Assembly (NCBI GenBank): GCA_003609755.1
Contig: AP017991.1
Location: 3,831,001 to 3,895,000, forward strand
Direction: 5' to 3'
DNA: 64,000 bases
From: Planktothrix agardhii NIES-204
GTDB taxonomy: Bacteria; Cyanobacteriota; Cyanobacteriia; Cyanobacteriales; Microcoleaceae
Below are positions 7,787 through 15,959 of this stretch, piece after piece. Position 1 is the first letter of the stretch, and each line of letters opens with the position of its first letter. Under the pieces are notes generated by a model, which had not been told where the DNA came from, did not search any database, and was given only the letters and a program-made list of their open reading frames with translations. The position numbers and the translations under genes were made by a program.

Positions 7787-9427
7787 TCATTGTATGTTAT
7801 CCAGGTCAAATAGTGTTAGTTGTCCGATTTTTTGGGGTGCTTTTGGCAGGTTTTCAATTTTCAAACTGTAATCATCATGTCCCCATTCGCAGCGTGAAAG
7901 AATTTGTTTAGGAATTTTTTTAACCGTGAGGTTGGGGAATATATCAGTTTTGCCTCGAAAGGCGGTACATAAAACGAGTAAACTGCGTTCTTGTCCTACT
8001 TCGTCTGCAAGTTGGGATAGTTGTTCGAGACGAAGATTTTGGGTGGTAACATAGATAAAATTCCGCTCTGTAGAATAGCCCTGTTGCCAATAGAATGTAT
8101 CGGATGGTGAGTAGGTGAAACCTTCAATTTTGCACAGTGCTTCGGCTAACATTTCGGCATTATAGGTTTTATTAATAATCCAATTATCCCATTTATCTTT
8201 TTCGAGGAGGGAGGGTGCAAGGTGATAGTATCGAAATCCACCGCCACCTTTCCAATTAAATGCTTTACTAATTCCCCCTTGATCTTCGCCATCAATTACT
8301 TTTTTAAGTCGGGGAATAATATGGGTATGACAATGTTCGCCGAGTTCAATCATGATCCAGCGTCTTCCCATTTTATGCGCGACTGCCCCTGTTGTTCCTG
8401 AACCTGCGAAGGAATCGAGAACAAGATCATTAGGTTTTGTTGCAATATCCAGAACGCGCTTAATTAAACGTTCAGGTTTTGGTGTATCAAACACACTTAC
8501 TGAATTAAAAGCACGTACTTCAAGCTTCGCTTCATGGTTATGACCAACTTCCTCATTTGACCAAAAAGTTGCTGGTGGTCTCGACGCATTGGCTTCCAAA
8601 AACTGTTTAACATAAATTTCCCAGCAATTATCTTTCTTTACATATTCGATTAGTTCTGAGTTAGTTATTAAATTTTCCTTCTTCCATCGCCATCTTCCTT
8701 CTATTCCGTCAGGCTTTACTGGATAAATATCTGTCCCATCTGGAGCTTTGATTGAATACCACATAGATGGACGATCTTCCCGTCTTGACTCAGATCCCTC
8801 CTTGCGAAGTGAGCGACGACGATAATACTTACCTGTTATCTTATCGAAAAATTTGAACTGACTGGAGTTCTGCTCTTTAGATAATTGAATTGGTGCAAAG
8901 TCATTGCTCTTTTGGTACACAATAACATGATCGTGAGACACGCTAAAACCCCGTGCATCCATTCGCTCAGAATATACTTTTTGCCACAAGCAATTCGCAA
9001 CAAAATTTACCCGCCCAAAAATTTCATCACACATCACTTTTAAATAATGTGCTTCATTGTCATCAATGGTAATCCACAGCGATCCATCTTCTGATAATAA
9101 ACGTCGAATAATCTCTAATCGATCGCGCATTAAACCAAGCCAGATCGAATGTTCTACACCATCATCATAGTGTTCAAAAGCTGATCCTGTATTGTAGGGA
9201 GGATCAATAAAAACACATTTAATTTTTCCTGCAAACTCCGACTCTAAAGCCTTGAGAGCCAACAAATTATCCCCAAAAATCAAGCGATTATCAAAAATAT
9301 CATTTTCACTCATCCGATGAGCAGCATGATAAGATTTATCTGGATCTTCCAGCAAAATTCGTGGCTCCAACTTGGGGCGAATCTCCTTACCAATCCAGGT
9401 TAATTCTAGTCTCTGCTTTTTAGTCAT
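7787..9427 (-). CDS. type III restriction-modification DNA methyltransferase (Mod), likely orphan
   Basis: About 546 residues, a usual length for type III Mod. Motif IV DPPYNTG (near residue 80) precedes motif I FAGSGTTGAVAHKMG (near residue 340), the beta-class order of type III N6-adenine methylases. The region between them is the target recognition part. The ATG at 9427 is preferred to a TTG six codons earlier. No frameshift or stop is seen, so methylation is probably still active while the partner res is dead. Family knowledge: Mod methylates one strand of a short asymmetric site. The retained gene may act as a solitary methylase or a regulatory methylome component (inference). Confidence 0.9.
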   Translation of the reverse strand: MTKKQRLELTWIGKEIRPKLEPRILLEDPDKSYHAAHRMSENDIFDNRLIFGDNLLALKALESEFAGKIKCVFIDPPYNTGSAFEHYDDGVEHSIWLGLMRDRLEIIRRLLSEDGSLWITIDDNEAHYLKVMCDEIFGRVNFVANCLWQKVYSERMDARGFSVSHDHVIVYQKSNDFAPIQLSKEQNSSQFKFFDKITGKYYRRRSLRKEGSESRREDRPSMWYSIKAPDGTDIYPVKPDGIEGRWRWKKENLITNSELIEYVKKDNCWEIYVKQFLEANASRPPATFWSNEEVGHNHEAKLEVRAFNSVSVFDTPKPERLIKRVLDIATKPNDLVLDSFAGSGTTGAVAHKMGRRWIMIELGEHCHTHIIPRLKKVIDGEDQGGISKAFNWKGGGGFRYYHLAPSLLEKDKWDNWIINKTYNAEMLAEALCKIEGFTYSPSDTFYWQQGYSTERNFIYVTTQNLRLEQLSQLADEVGQERSLLVLCTAFRGKTDIFPNLTVKKIPKQILSRCEWGHDDYSLKIENLPKAPQKIGQLTLFDLDNIQ

Positions 9428-9615
9428 AATTAATCTTTTTCTCAACAGTTAAACCGTAGGAATATTCAGATTTTTAGTCTAATTATTCCTGGGATCTAAC
9501 TCTTGCATCACCCTACTTGTTAAAGGAAAAACATCGGTTAAACTCTTGAAAAGTGATTGAAATTTTAGGTGAACCTTATTTTAAGTTTGAAAGATAAAAG
9601 CTGCTTTTGAAGACG

Positions 9616-9640
9616 AGCCAGAGGGGGAAACTCTCTGGCT
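9616..9640. other. hairpin in the mod/ycf54 gap
   Basis: AGCCAGAG pairs with CTCTGGCT across a nine-base loop. It lies downstream of ycf54 on the minus strand and could end that transcript, but no T-run follows on that strand. The rest of 9446-9734 shows nothing supportable. Confidence 0.4.
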
Positions 9641-9734
9641 TAGTTTAACCTTTGTTCTCCAAAAACCGCAGTTGACAACAATGAAGCAACAGCTTTCATT
9701 GTACTGATCAGGGTCAAATATTGGATCGGAATTT

Positions 9735-10064
9735 TTAAGCAGCCGTTGCTAAAGACCCCAAAGCATCGGGAATACTAGCGGTCGGAGCTTGGAATTGTCC
9801 CTGGAATACATACTCTAAACGCAATTTTAACCAGGTGACCACTTGTTTATCTGTGGAAATAATCGCCACCGCAGGTTGAGGACATTTGGCTTTAATCTCA
9901 GCCATTTCTGGCGCTTCTAAAAAAGCAGGTTGCTGCACTAACCAAAAATCAATTTCCTTTTCCCGTTCCCGATAGTTGCGTTGGCGTTCGCGCAACACTT
10001 CTTCTAAGGGTTCTTCCTCAAGTAAAAACTTGTGACTGCCTAAAACGTAGTAATAAGTCTGCAT
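9735..10064 (-). CDS. ycf54: Ycf54, auxiliary protein of Mg-protoporphyrin monomethyl ester cyclase
   Basis: 109 residues, matching the small cyanobacterial and plastid Ycf54 family. Recognisable segments are the N-terminal TYYYVLGSHKFLLEEEPLEEVLRER, quoted here in part as YYYVLGSHKFLLEEEP, EIDFWLVQQPAFLEAPE, and KCPQPAVAIIST with WLKLRLEYV. Family knowledge: Ycf54 (LCAA in plants) is needed for the stability or assembly of the oxidative cyclase that forms ring E of chlorophyll. ATG 10064. It lies 40 bases downstream of pdxJ on the same strand and may be cotranscribed with it. Confidence 0.92.
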   Translation of the reverse strand: MQTYYYVLGSHKFLLEEEPLEEVLRERQRNYREREKEIDFWLVQQPAFLEAPEMAEIKAKCPQPAVAIISTDKQVVTWLKLRLEYVFQGQFQAPTASIPDALGSLATAA

Positions 10065-10104
10065 GGTTAATCGTTGTAAATTCTATCATGGGAAGATTTT
10101 CGGG

Positions 10105-10824
10105 TTAAAGTTGCCCAAAAATCGCTTGTTTCATTTCTCGGACGGCTCGCTCTAAGCCGACGAGAACTGCCCGACTTATTATTGTATGACCAATGTTGAG
10201 TTCTTCCATCCCTTCAAGGGCGGCAATGGGATAAACATTCCAGTAGGTTAACCCATGTCCGGCATTAACCCGCAGTCCGGCTTCTAAGGCCCGTTGACAT
10301 CCCTCGGCTAAAATCCCCAGTTCCCTAACCTGGTCTTCCCCTTTGGCCTCTGCATAACATCCCGTATGCAGTTCGATGAATTTAGCCCCTACTTGGGCCG
10401 AGGCTGCAATTTGTTCGGGGTTCGCATTAATAAACAAACTCACTGGAATTCCGGCTTCCTGTAGGGTGGTTACTACATCGGTCATCCGAGGAATTTGTCC
10501 GGCGATATCTAACCCCCCTTCGGTGGTGATTTCTTCCCGACGTTCGGGAACTAGGGTTACATAGTCGGGTTTGATGTCCAAAGCGATCGCCACCATTTCA
10601 TCCGTCGCGGCCATTTCTAAATTTAGATGGGTTCTCACCGTTTGGCGCAATATTCGCACATCCCGATCTTGAATATGGCGTCGATCTTCACGCAAATGCA
10701 CTGTAATTCCATCAGCCCCCGCCAATTCCGCCAGCACAGCCCCCCCTACGGGATCGGGTTCAACGGTGCGACGGGCTTGGCGAATCGTGGCTATATGGTC
10801 AATATTGACTCCCAGTGTCGGCAA
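10105..10824 (-). CDS. pdxJ: Pyridoxine 5'-phosphate synthase PdxJ
   Basis: 239 residues, full family length. It condenses 1-deoxyxylulose 5-phosphate with 3-amino-2-oxopropyl phosphate to give pyridoxine 5'-phosphate (vitamin B6, DXP-dependent route). Visible: N-terminal [32 protein letters not shown] with active-site residues, [20 protein letters not shown] and the C-terminal INAGHGL-like [14 protein letters not shown] 10824. The upstream side faces the intact TnpB element. Confidence 0.97.
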   Translation of the reverse strand: MPTLGVNIDHIATIRQARRTVEPDPVGGAVLAELAGADGITVHLREDRRHIQDRDVRILRQTVRTHLNLEMAATDEMVAIALDIKPDYVTLVPERREEITTEGGLDIAGQIPRMTDVVTTLQEAGIPVSLFINANPEQIAASAQVGAKFIELHTGCYAEAKGEDQVRELGILAEGCQRALEAGLRVNAGHGLTYWNVYPIAALEGMEELNIGHTIISRAVLVGLERAVREMKQAIFGQL

Positions 10825-11008
10825 TTTTTGTTCCTCCTTGTATTCATACCGTCTTTCACCTTGACAAATAATTCCACTGCGTTGAAACTCACACCCATGA
10901 AGGGGGACGAGCGTTCATCGAAAAATTGGGTAGAAACCCCGTCGTTCTACTTAGGCTTTATATTTTTAATTTAACACATTCACAAAAAGATATACTATAA
11001 TGTGAGAT

Positions 11009-12181
11009 ATGGAAAAAGCATTCAATTACCGATTTTACCCAAGTCCAGAGCAAGAGTCGCTATTGCGACGCACTTTGGGTTGTGTAAGGTTGGTTTACAA
11101 CAAGGCTCTCCATGAGAGAACTCAAGGATGGTACGAGAGGCAAGAAAAAATTGGATATAACCAAACATCCTCTATGCTGACCAAATGGAAAAAACAAGAA
11201 GACTTGGATTTTCTTAATGAAGTTAGCTGTGTACCAATACAACAAGGGTTGAGGCATCTTCAATCGGCATTTGCTAATTTCTTTGCCGGAAGGGCAAAAT
11301 ATCCTAGCTTCAAGAAAAAAAGGAATGGTGGTAGCGCTGAATTTACAAAGTCGGCATTTAAGTTTAAAGATGGAAAAATCTACCTGGCGAAAAATATTGA
11401 ACCTTTAGATATTAGATGGTCTAGGCAGATTCCAAAAGGATGTGAGCCGTCCTCTGTAACCGTTAAGATGCACCCGTCGGGACGTTGGCATATTTCCATT
11501 CGTTTCGATGATCTAACAATTAAGCCATTGCCTGTTAATGATAATGCGATTGGGATTGACTTGGGTATTACAAGCCTGATTGCCACCAGCAACGGTGAAA
11601 AAGTGTCTAACCCCAAACAATTTAAGAAGCATTACAAAAGACTGAAACGGGCGCAAAAGAATCTTTCTCGTAAACAAAAAGGTTCCAAGAATAGGGAAAA
11701 AGCGAGGATTAAGGTAGCAAAAGTTCACCTGAAAATTTCGGATTCCCGTAAAGATTTCTTACATAAGCTGACGACTAACTTGGTACGCGAAAATCAAACG
11801 ATTGCCGTTGAGTCGTTAGCAGTTAAGAATATGATCAAAAACCACAAGCTCGCACTGGCTATTTCTGATAGCGGATGGAGTGAGTTGATTCGGCAATTAG
11901 ATTACAAGTGTCTTTGGTATGGGCGTAATCTAGTTAAGATTGACCAATGGTTCCCTAGTTCTAAACGCTGCGGGAACTGTGGTCACACAATGGATAAATT
12001 GCCACTAAATATTCGTGAATGGAAATGCCCTAAGTGTGAGGTAATCCATGACCGAGATCTCAACGCGAGTAAAAATATTTTGGCTGCGGGACTCGCAGTG
12101 TCAGTCTGTGGAGCGAGTGTAAGACCCGAACAGAGTAAATCTGTGAAGGCAACTGCTAAGAAGCAGAAACCTAAATTGTGA
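11009..12181 (+). CDS. tnpB: TnpB RNA-guided endonuclease
   Basis: 390 residues, full length. All three RuvC acidic residues are present: Asp in GIDLGITS, Glu in IAVESLAV, and Asp in HDRDLNASKN. The four-Cys zinc ribbon CGNCG...CPKC sits between the last two. Family knowledge: TnpB uses an RNA from the element's right end to cut DNA next to a short motif equal to the element's insertion target, which helps the element persist. The protein is clearly paralogous to the truncated product at 1622, and the two genes share long identical stretches. ATG 11009 is preceded by AATGTGAGAT, also seen in the other copy. Confidence 0.95.
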   Translation: MEKAFNYRFYPSPEQESLLRRTLGCVRLVYNKALHERTQGWYERQEKIGYNQTSSMLTKWKKQEDLDFLNEVSCVPIQQGLRHLQSAFANFFAGRAKYPSFKKKRNGGSAEFTKSAFKFKDGKIYLAKNIEPLDIRWSRQIPKGCEPSSVTVKMHPSGRWHISIRFDDLTIKPLPVNDNAIGIDLGITSLIATSNGEKVSNPKQFKKHYKRLKRAQKNLSRKQKGSKNREKARIKVAKVHLKISDSRKDFLHKLTTNLVRENQTIAVESLAVKNMIKNHKLALAISDSGWSELIRQLDYKCLWYGRNLVKIDQWFPSSKRCGNCGHTMDKLPLNIREWKCPKCEVIHDRDLNASKNILAAGLAVSVCGASVRPEQSKSVKATAKKQKPKL

Positions 12182-12224
12182 AGTTTAGGAATCACCGTCA
12201 GTTTTACGGCGGTGAGGATGTCAA
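12080..12224 (+). ncRNA. predicted omega (guide) RNA scaffold of TnpB
   Basis: By analogy with studied TnpB systems the guide RNA overlaps the tnpB 3' end and runs through the right-end hairpin. Its guide is the host sequence right after the element, here starting ATTTAACAAT or TTTAACAATA near 12225. The hairpin and conserved right end are seen; the RNA itself and its 5' end are inferred. Confidence 0.4.
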
Positions 12225-12356
12225 TTTAACAATATTTAACCCGTAGATTTCTATTGCCCTATTGTTTCAGCTTAGAGCGAACAAATTCTGTCAATAGACT
12301 TGACAACAAAGCTCTCTACCATTGATAACAGACAATCAAAGACAGATTTTTAACCC

Positions 12357-13187
12357 ATGACAACGGACAATCGACAAAAAAGAATCGCAATATTTGATAG
12401 TGGTGTGGGGGGATTAACGGTTTTAAGGGAACTGTACCGTCAACTGCCCAATGAATCCGTTCTTTACTTTGGAGATACGGCGCACTTGCCCTATGGAACC
12501 CGTTCAAAAGAGGAAATCTTGCAGTTTGTCCGCCCAATTATTCTTTGGGCAATGCAACAGGACGCCAAAATGGTTCTCATGGCCTGTAACACCAGTTCCG
12601 CCCTGGCTTTAGAAACGGTTCAAGATGAATTTGATATACCGATGCTAGGACTGATTCTTCCGGGTGCTCAAGCCTCAGTGCGACAAGGAAAACGGATTGG
12701 AGTGATTGCCACCCCCGCCACAGCCGCTAGTAATGCCTACCGCTATGCGATTCAAGAAACCGATCCATCGGTTCAAGTCTGGCAAGTGGGCTGTCCAGAA
12801 TTTGTTCCCCTCATTGAACAAAACCGAATTCATGACCCTTACACCTATCAAGTGGCACGGGAATATTTAACCCCGTTAATTCAGCAGCAAATTGATACTC
12901 TGATTTATGGTTGTACCCATTATCCCCATTTAGCCCCAGTGTTGCGCTCAATCCTTCCGGCTCAGGTTCAGTTGGTTGACCCGGCAGTTTCTTTAGTTAA
13001 AGCTACTGTTAAGGAGTTAGAACTGTTAGGAATGCGGAATACTCAGCCCCCCAAACCAACGCGGTTTTGTGTGAGTGGCTGCCCTCAACAGTTTGCTGAT
13101 CTTTCGGTGCAGTGGTTGGGATTCACTCCCGCAGTAGAGGCCACTACCCTACCCGTAATGGAACCCCTCACCGTCAGTAATCAGTAA
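12357..13187 (+). CDS. murI: Glutamate racemase MurI
   Basis: 276 residues. It converts L- to D-glutamate for peptidoglycan synthesis. Both catalytic Cys motifs are visible: MACNTSSA near residue 75 and YGCTHYPHL near residue 185. The N-terminal IFDSGVGGLTVL and the FGDTAHLPYG segment are family signatures. ATG 12357 gives MTTDNRQKR. The gene precedes a prenyl diphosphate synthase gene (14065) as in many cyanobacteria, but here a gap of 877 bases separates them. Confidence 0.96.
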   Translation: MTTDNRQKRIAIFDSGVGGLTVLRELYRQLPNESVLYFGDTAHLPYGTRSKEEILQFVRPIILWAMQQDAKMVLMACNTSSALALETVQDEFDIPMLGLILPGAQASVRQGKRIGVIATPATAASNAYRYAIQETDPSVQVWQVGCPEFVPLIEQNRIHDPYTYQVAREYLTPLIQQQIDTLIYGCTHYPHLAPVLRSILPAQVQLVDPAVSLVKATVKELELLGMRNTQPPKPTRFCVSGCPQQFADLSVQWLGFTPAVEATTLPVMEPLTVSNQ

Positions 13188-14064
13188 TTAATCAGTGTAG
13201 AGACACGCCATGGCACGCCCAAACTGTACTTGGTACTCCAAGTCAGTGTGGGTAGTTCACAAGATGTTTGTTGTATACTTAGCAAGGGCTAAGAGTAAAT
13301 AAATCATCAGAACATAACCCGTGGCCAGAAGCGGGATGATTAAGGGCATATCGTTATAGAACATCATGAGTCAGCCTGAAGAAATAGGAGGAGGAGCAGC
13401 AGCACAGAAGTTTAAGACCCGCTACATCAGGTCAACAAGCGATCGCAACTGCCAGCGCTCTTGTGACCCACAAATAAAAAATTCCTACGGGAAATGAGAA
13501 TTTCCCCGAAATGTTGCTAACACCGAAACTCAGGAGAGGAATCCCTACTGTAAAACCTAGGACTTTCTCATAAAACCCTAAATAGAGAATCTTCTAACTG
13601 ATATCGTGGACAGCCTAATGACCAGAACGGAGTTAGAAGCTCGTCGAGAAGTCCTAACGGCTATCCTTAAAGCCAATAGATTAATTAGGTGGCGATAGAT
13701 TTTCTTGAACCCAGTCGCTAGACCCGTTGTCCCTAATGTATAGAATTCTTTAAACTCTTACCCCTAAGATAACATAAAAATTAGAGAATGGTAGCGGTGC
13801 ACGGAAATTTTTTTCAGAATTTGATCTGCCCACCGCGCCTAAAAAATAGAGTAGGGGAAAGAGGGCGCAAAATCTCCAGAAGCGACGTTTTGCAAGAGTT
13901 AAGGGTGGGTACTAAAACCTAGAAATTTTTGAGGATTACCCCTGGCTACGGAGAGTTCCCAAGACAATATTTTAGCAAAAATGCGATCCCCTGAGCCGAA
14001 ACAGATTAGAATCAGACTATGATATGTAAAATTTTGTTAACTCAACGCCTGAGTTGGCTAATCC
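13188..14064. other. 877-base gap between murI and sds
   Basis: No ORF of convincing length. It is not AT-rich filler throughout: it holds several structured segments, among them GGGAAAT/ATTTCCC (13489-13506), a HIP1 site near 13439 and paired segments in 13790-13900 (GGTAGCGGTG with CCCACCGCGCC). I could not match RNase P RNA, tmRNA or signal recognition particle RNA to it by eye. An unrecognised structured RNA or a long sds leader is possible. Confidence 0.45.
13618..13698 (+). CDS. possible 26-residue small ORF
   Basis: ATG 13618 to TAG 13696-13698 encodes MTRTELEARREVLTAILKAN followed by RLIRWR. It could form an amphipathic basic helix. A GTG four codons upstream is in frame. There is no strong ribosome binding site and no homologue that I recognise, so chance is not excluded. 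Confidence 0.2.
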   Translation: MTRTELEARREVLTAILKANRLIRWR

Positions 14065-15036
14065 ATGACATCGCAAACTCTTCTATTTTCGCCAGTTGAA
14101 GCAGACCTGCGGCAGTTGACCGATAACTTAAAACAGCTTGTCGGTGCGCGACATCCAATTTTGTATGCCGCCGCAGAACACCTGTTTAGTGTCAAAGGGA
14201 AACGGGTACGTCCTGCGATTGTCCTGTTAATTTCCCGAATGACAACGCCCGATCAAAATATTAGCCTGAAGCACCGGAGGTTGGCAGAAATCACAGAAAT
14301 GATCCATACCGCCAGTCTCGTCCATGATGATGTCGTGGACGATTCTGAAATGCGTCGGGGAGTTCCAACGGTTCATAGTTTATTTAATAACCGAGTTGCG
14401 GTATTAGCTGGAGATTTTCTATTTGCTCAATCTTCTTGGTATTTAGCCAATTTGGATAACCTGGAAGTGGTAAAATTATTGTCTCAGGTAATTATGAATT
14501 TAGCGGAAGGAGAAATTCAACAGGGTCTTAATCGGTTTGATACAGGATTATCAATTGAAACCTACTTAGAAAAAAGCTATTATAAAACTGCTTCTTTGAT
14601 TGCCAATAGTTCTAAAGCGGCTGGTGTTTTGAGTGAAGTTTCTCCGCAACAAACCGAAGATTTATACAACTATGGTCGCCATCTAGGTTTAGCCTTTCAA
14701 ATTGTTGATGATATTTTGGATTTTACGGGTTTAACCGAGGAATTAGGTAAACCCGCAGCATCCGATCTCAAAAGTGGAAATTTAACCGCACCCACCCTTT
14801 ATGCTTTAGAAGAAAAACCCCATCTGGAAACGTTAATTGAGCGAGAATTTGCTACGGATGGAGATTTAGAACAGGCTTTAACCTTAATTAAAGATAGCTC
14901 AGGGATTCAACGCTCTAGGGAGTTGGCTGCCTATCATGCCCAACAAGCGGTAAAGTATTTGGAATCTTTTCAAACTTGTGAATCTCGACAGGCGTTAATC
15001 GGTTTAGCAGATTATGTTTTAAGTCGGCTGTATTAA
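14065..15036 (+). CDS. sds: Long-chain trans-polyprenyl (solanesyl) diphosphate synthase
   Basis: 323 residues. It builds the long isoprenoid tail (C45 type) used for plastoquinone. Visible: GKRVRPAIVLL near residue 50, first Asp-rich motif LVHDDVVDDSEMRRG, and second motif IVDDILDFTG. The DDVVD motif without the two-residue insertion separates it from the CrtE-type enzyme at 4571. ATG 14065. Product chain length is inferred from the cyanobacterial family. A TATGATATG sequence about 45 bases upstream may serve as the -10 region. Confidence 0.92.
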   Translation: MTSQTLLFSPVEADLRQLTDNLKQLVGARHPILYAAAEHLFSVKGKRVRPAIVLLISRMTTPDQNISLKHRRLAEITEMIHTASLVHDDVVDDSEMRRGVPTVHSLFNNRVAVLAGDFLFAQSSWYLANLDNLEVVKLLSQVIMNLAEGEIQQGLNRFDTGLSIETYLEKSYYKTASLIANSSKAAGVLSEVSPQQTEDLYNYGRHLGLAFQIVDDILDFTGLTEELGKPAASDLKSGNLTAPTLYALEEKPHLETLIEREFATDGDLEQALTLIKDSSGIQRSRELAAYHAQQAVKYLESFQTCESRQALIGLADYVLSRLY

Positions 15037-15117
15037 AAGGAGTTGACAGTTGACAGTTGACTGATGACGGTTAACTGTTAACTAAAAAGACAGTTATTGT
15101 TTGCATCCTGAAATCAA

Positions 15118-15879
15118 TTAAGCTACATTTTCAGAAAAGAAAAACACCTTTCCTCCGTAGGCTCGTTGTAGATAATCTTCCTTCAAAACTTGTTGACGAT
15201 TTCCCAGCGCAATTACCTCTTGATTTAGTAAAACCAAATCATCAAAATTAACAATAGATTCCCCCAAATCATGGTTAATTACAATCACAATTTTACCCGA
15301 TGCTGCTAACTCTCGAAATAAACTAAAAATCACCGCTTCGGTTTTTTGATCAATGCCAACAAAGGGTTCATCAAAACAAAAAATATCAGATTCCTGGGCT
15401 AAAGATCTAGCTAAAAATACACGCTGTTGTTGACCGCCAGATAGTTGACCAATGGGGCGATGTTTATATTCAACCATTCCCACCCTTTCTAACGCTTGGG
15501 TGGCGATGCGACGGCTGACTCCAGAAAAAGGACGCAACCACCCGGTTTTCCGCACTCTCCCCATCATCACAATATCCCAAACCGTTGCCGGATAGTCCCA
15601 GTCAATTTGCGATCGCTGGGGAACATAGGCGACCCGTTGACGTTGCTGAATTAGGGGTTTTCCGTCATAGACCACCGCACCCGTCCCCACCGGAATTAAG
15701 CCCAACATCGCCTTCATTAAGGTACTTTTCCCCGCCCCATTCGGCCCAATAATCCCGGTTAGTCGTCCGGGTTGGATGTTTAGACAGATATCTCGTAACG
15801 CTTCCACCCCGCGATAGTTGACGCTGAGGTGACCGATATTTAGAGTATGGTTGGGATGGGGGAATTCTATAATGTTCAT
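15118..15879 (-). CDS. metal (Mn/Zn-type) ABC transporter ATP-binding protein
   Basis: About 253 residues. Walker A GPNGAGKST, signature LSGGQQQRVFLARSLAQ, Walker B IFCFDEPFVGID and switch His in INHDL are all present, so the ATPase should work. The sequence type (QIDWDYPATVWDIVMMGR) is that of manganese/zinc/iron chelate importers (MntA/ZnuC group). ATG 15879 fits better than a TTG or ATG farther upstream because it leaves the usual short N-terminus. It is divergent from the binding-protein gene at 15960. No permease gene lies downstream: the next gene, 80 bases away, is the convergent sds. Confidence 0.9.
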   Translation of the reverse strand: MNIIEFPHPNHTLNIGHLSVNYRGVEALRDICLNIQPGRLTGIIGPNGAGKSTLMKAMLGLIPVGTGAVVYDGKPLIQQRQRVAYVPQRSQIDWDYPATVWDIVMMGRVRKTGWLRPFSGVSRRIATQALERVGMVEYKHRPIGQLSGGQQQRVFLARSLAQESDIFCFDEPFVGIDQKTEAVIFSLFRELAASGKIVIVINHDLGESIVNFDDLVLLNQEVIALGNRQQVLKEDYLQRAYGGKVFFFSENVA

Positions 15880-15923
15880 CTGTTTTCTATGCCCTTTTTG
15901 GGGATGATGATGTTTATAGTATA

Positions 15924-15946
15924 TCATAAAAATGAAAATATTATGA
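15924..15946. promoter_or_regulatory. inverted repeat in the divergent metal-transport promoter
   Basis: TCATAA and TTATGA form a dyad with an 11-base AT-rich spacer (AAATGAAAATA) between the divergent ATPase and binding-protein genes. A metal-responsive repressor site is plausible. It matches the Zur-type TGATAAT...ATTATCA pattern only in part, so the regulator is not identified. Confidence 0.35.
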
Positions 15947-15959
15947 AAGTTTAAAGATT

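Larger units (their letters stand above)
7005..7809 (-). pseudogene. type III restriction enzyme Res subunit, heavily decayed
   Basis: Two coding pieces survive. Piece 1 (7809 down to the MITE edge) has the N-terminus, the Walker A of the helicase (ALATGVGKTRL), then jumps without a frame break into KEIANFVHSQ...EETTGY, which belongs near the C-terminus. Most of the helicase is thus gone by an internal deletion. Piece 2 (7223 down to about 7005) continues DVKISKGFTAL...CLYPEQKFQSEAERILALILERDAIK and then ends at the TnpB scrap. Precise removal of the MITE with one TA restores GGC TAT GAT GTC (G-Y-D-V). The ATG at 7809 overlaps the end of mod by 23 bases, as expected for a mod-res operon. Nuclease function is lost. 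Confidence 0.85.
10912..12224 (+). mobile_element. IS200/IS605-superfamily TnpB-only element, complete copy
   Basis: The left end shares GTTCATC...AAAATT...GAAACCCCGT with the copy at 1527. The right end shares the terminal GGCGGTGAGGATGTCAA. A hairpin near the right end (CACCG at 12193-12197 with CGGTG at 12210-12214) is typical of these elements. There is no tnpA, so movement would need a transposase in trans. The left boundary is approximate. Confidence 0.7.

Noticed and set aside
13188-14064. RNase P RNA, tmRNA or 6S RNA
   Set aside because: I looked for the conserved RNase P core (GAGGAAAGTCC) and the tmRNA start (GGTTTCGAC) and did not find them. 6S RNA could not be tested by eye.
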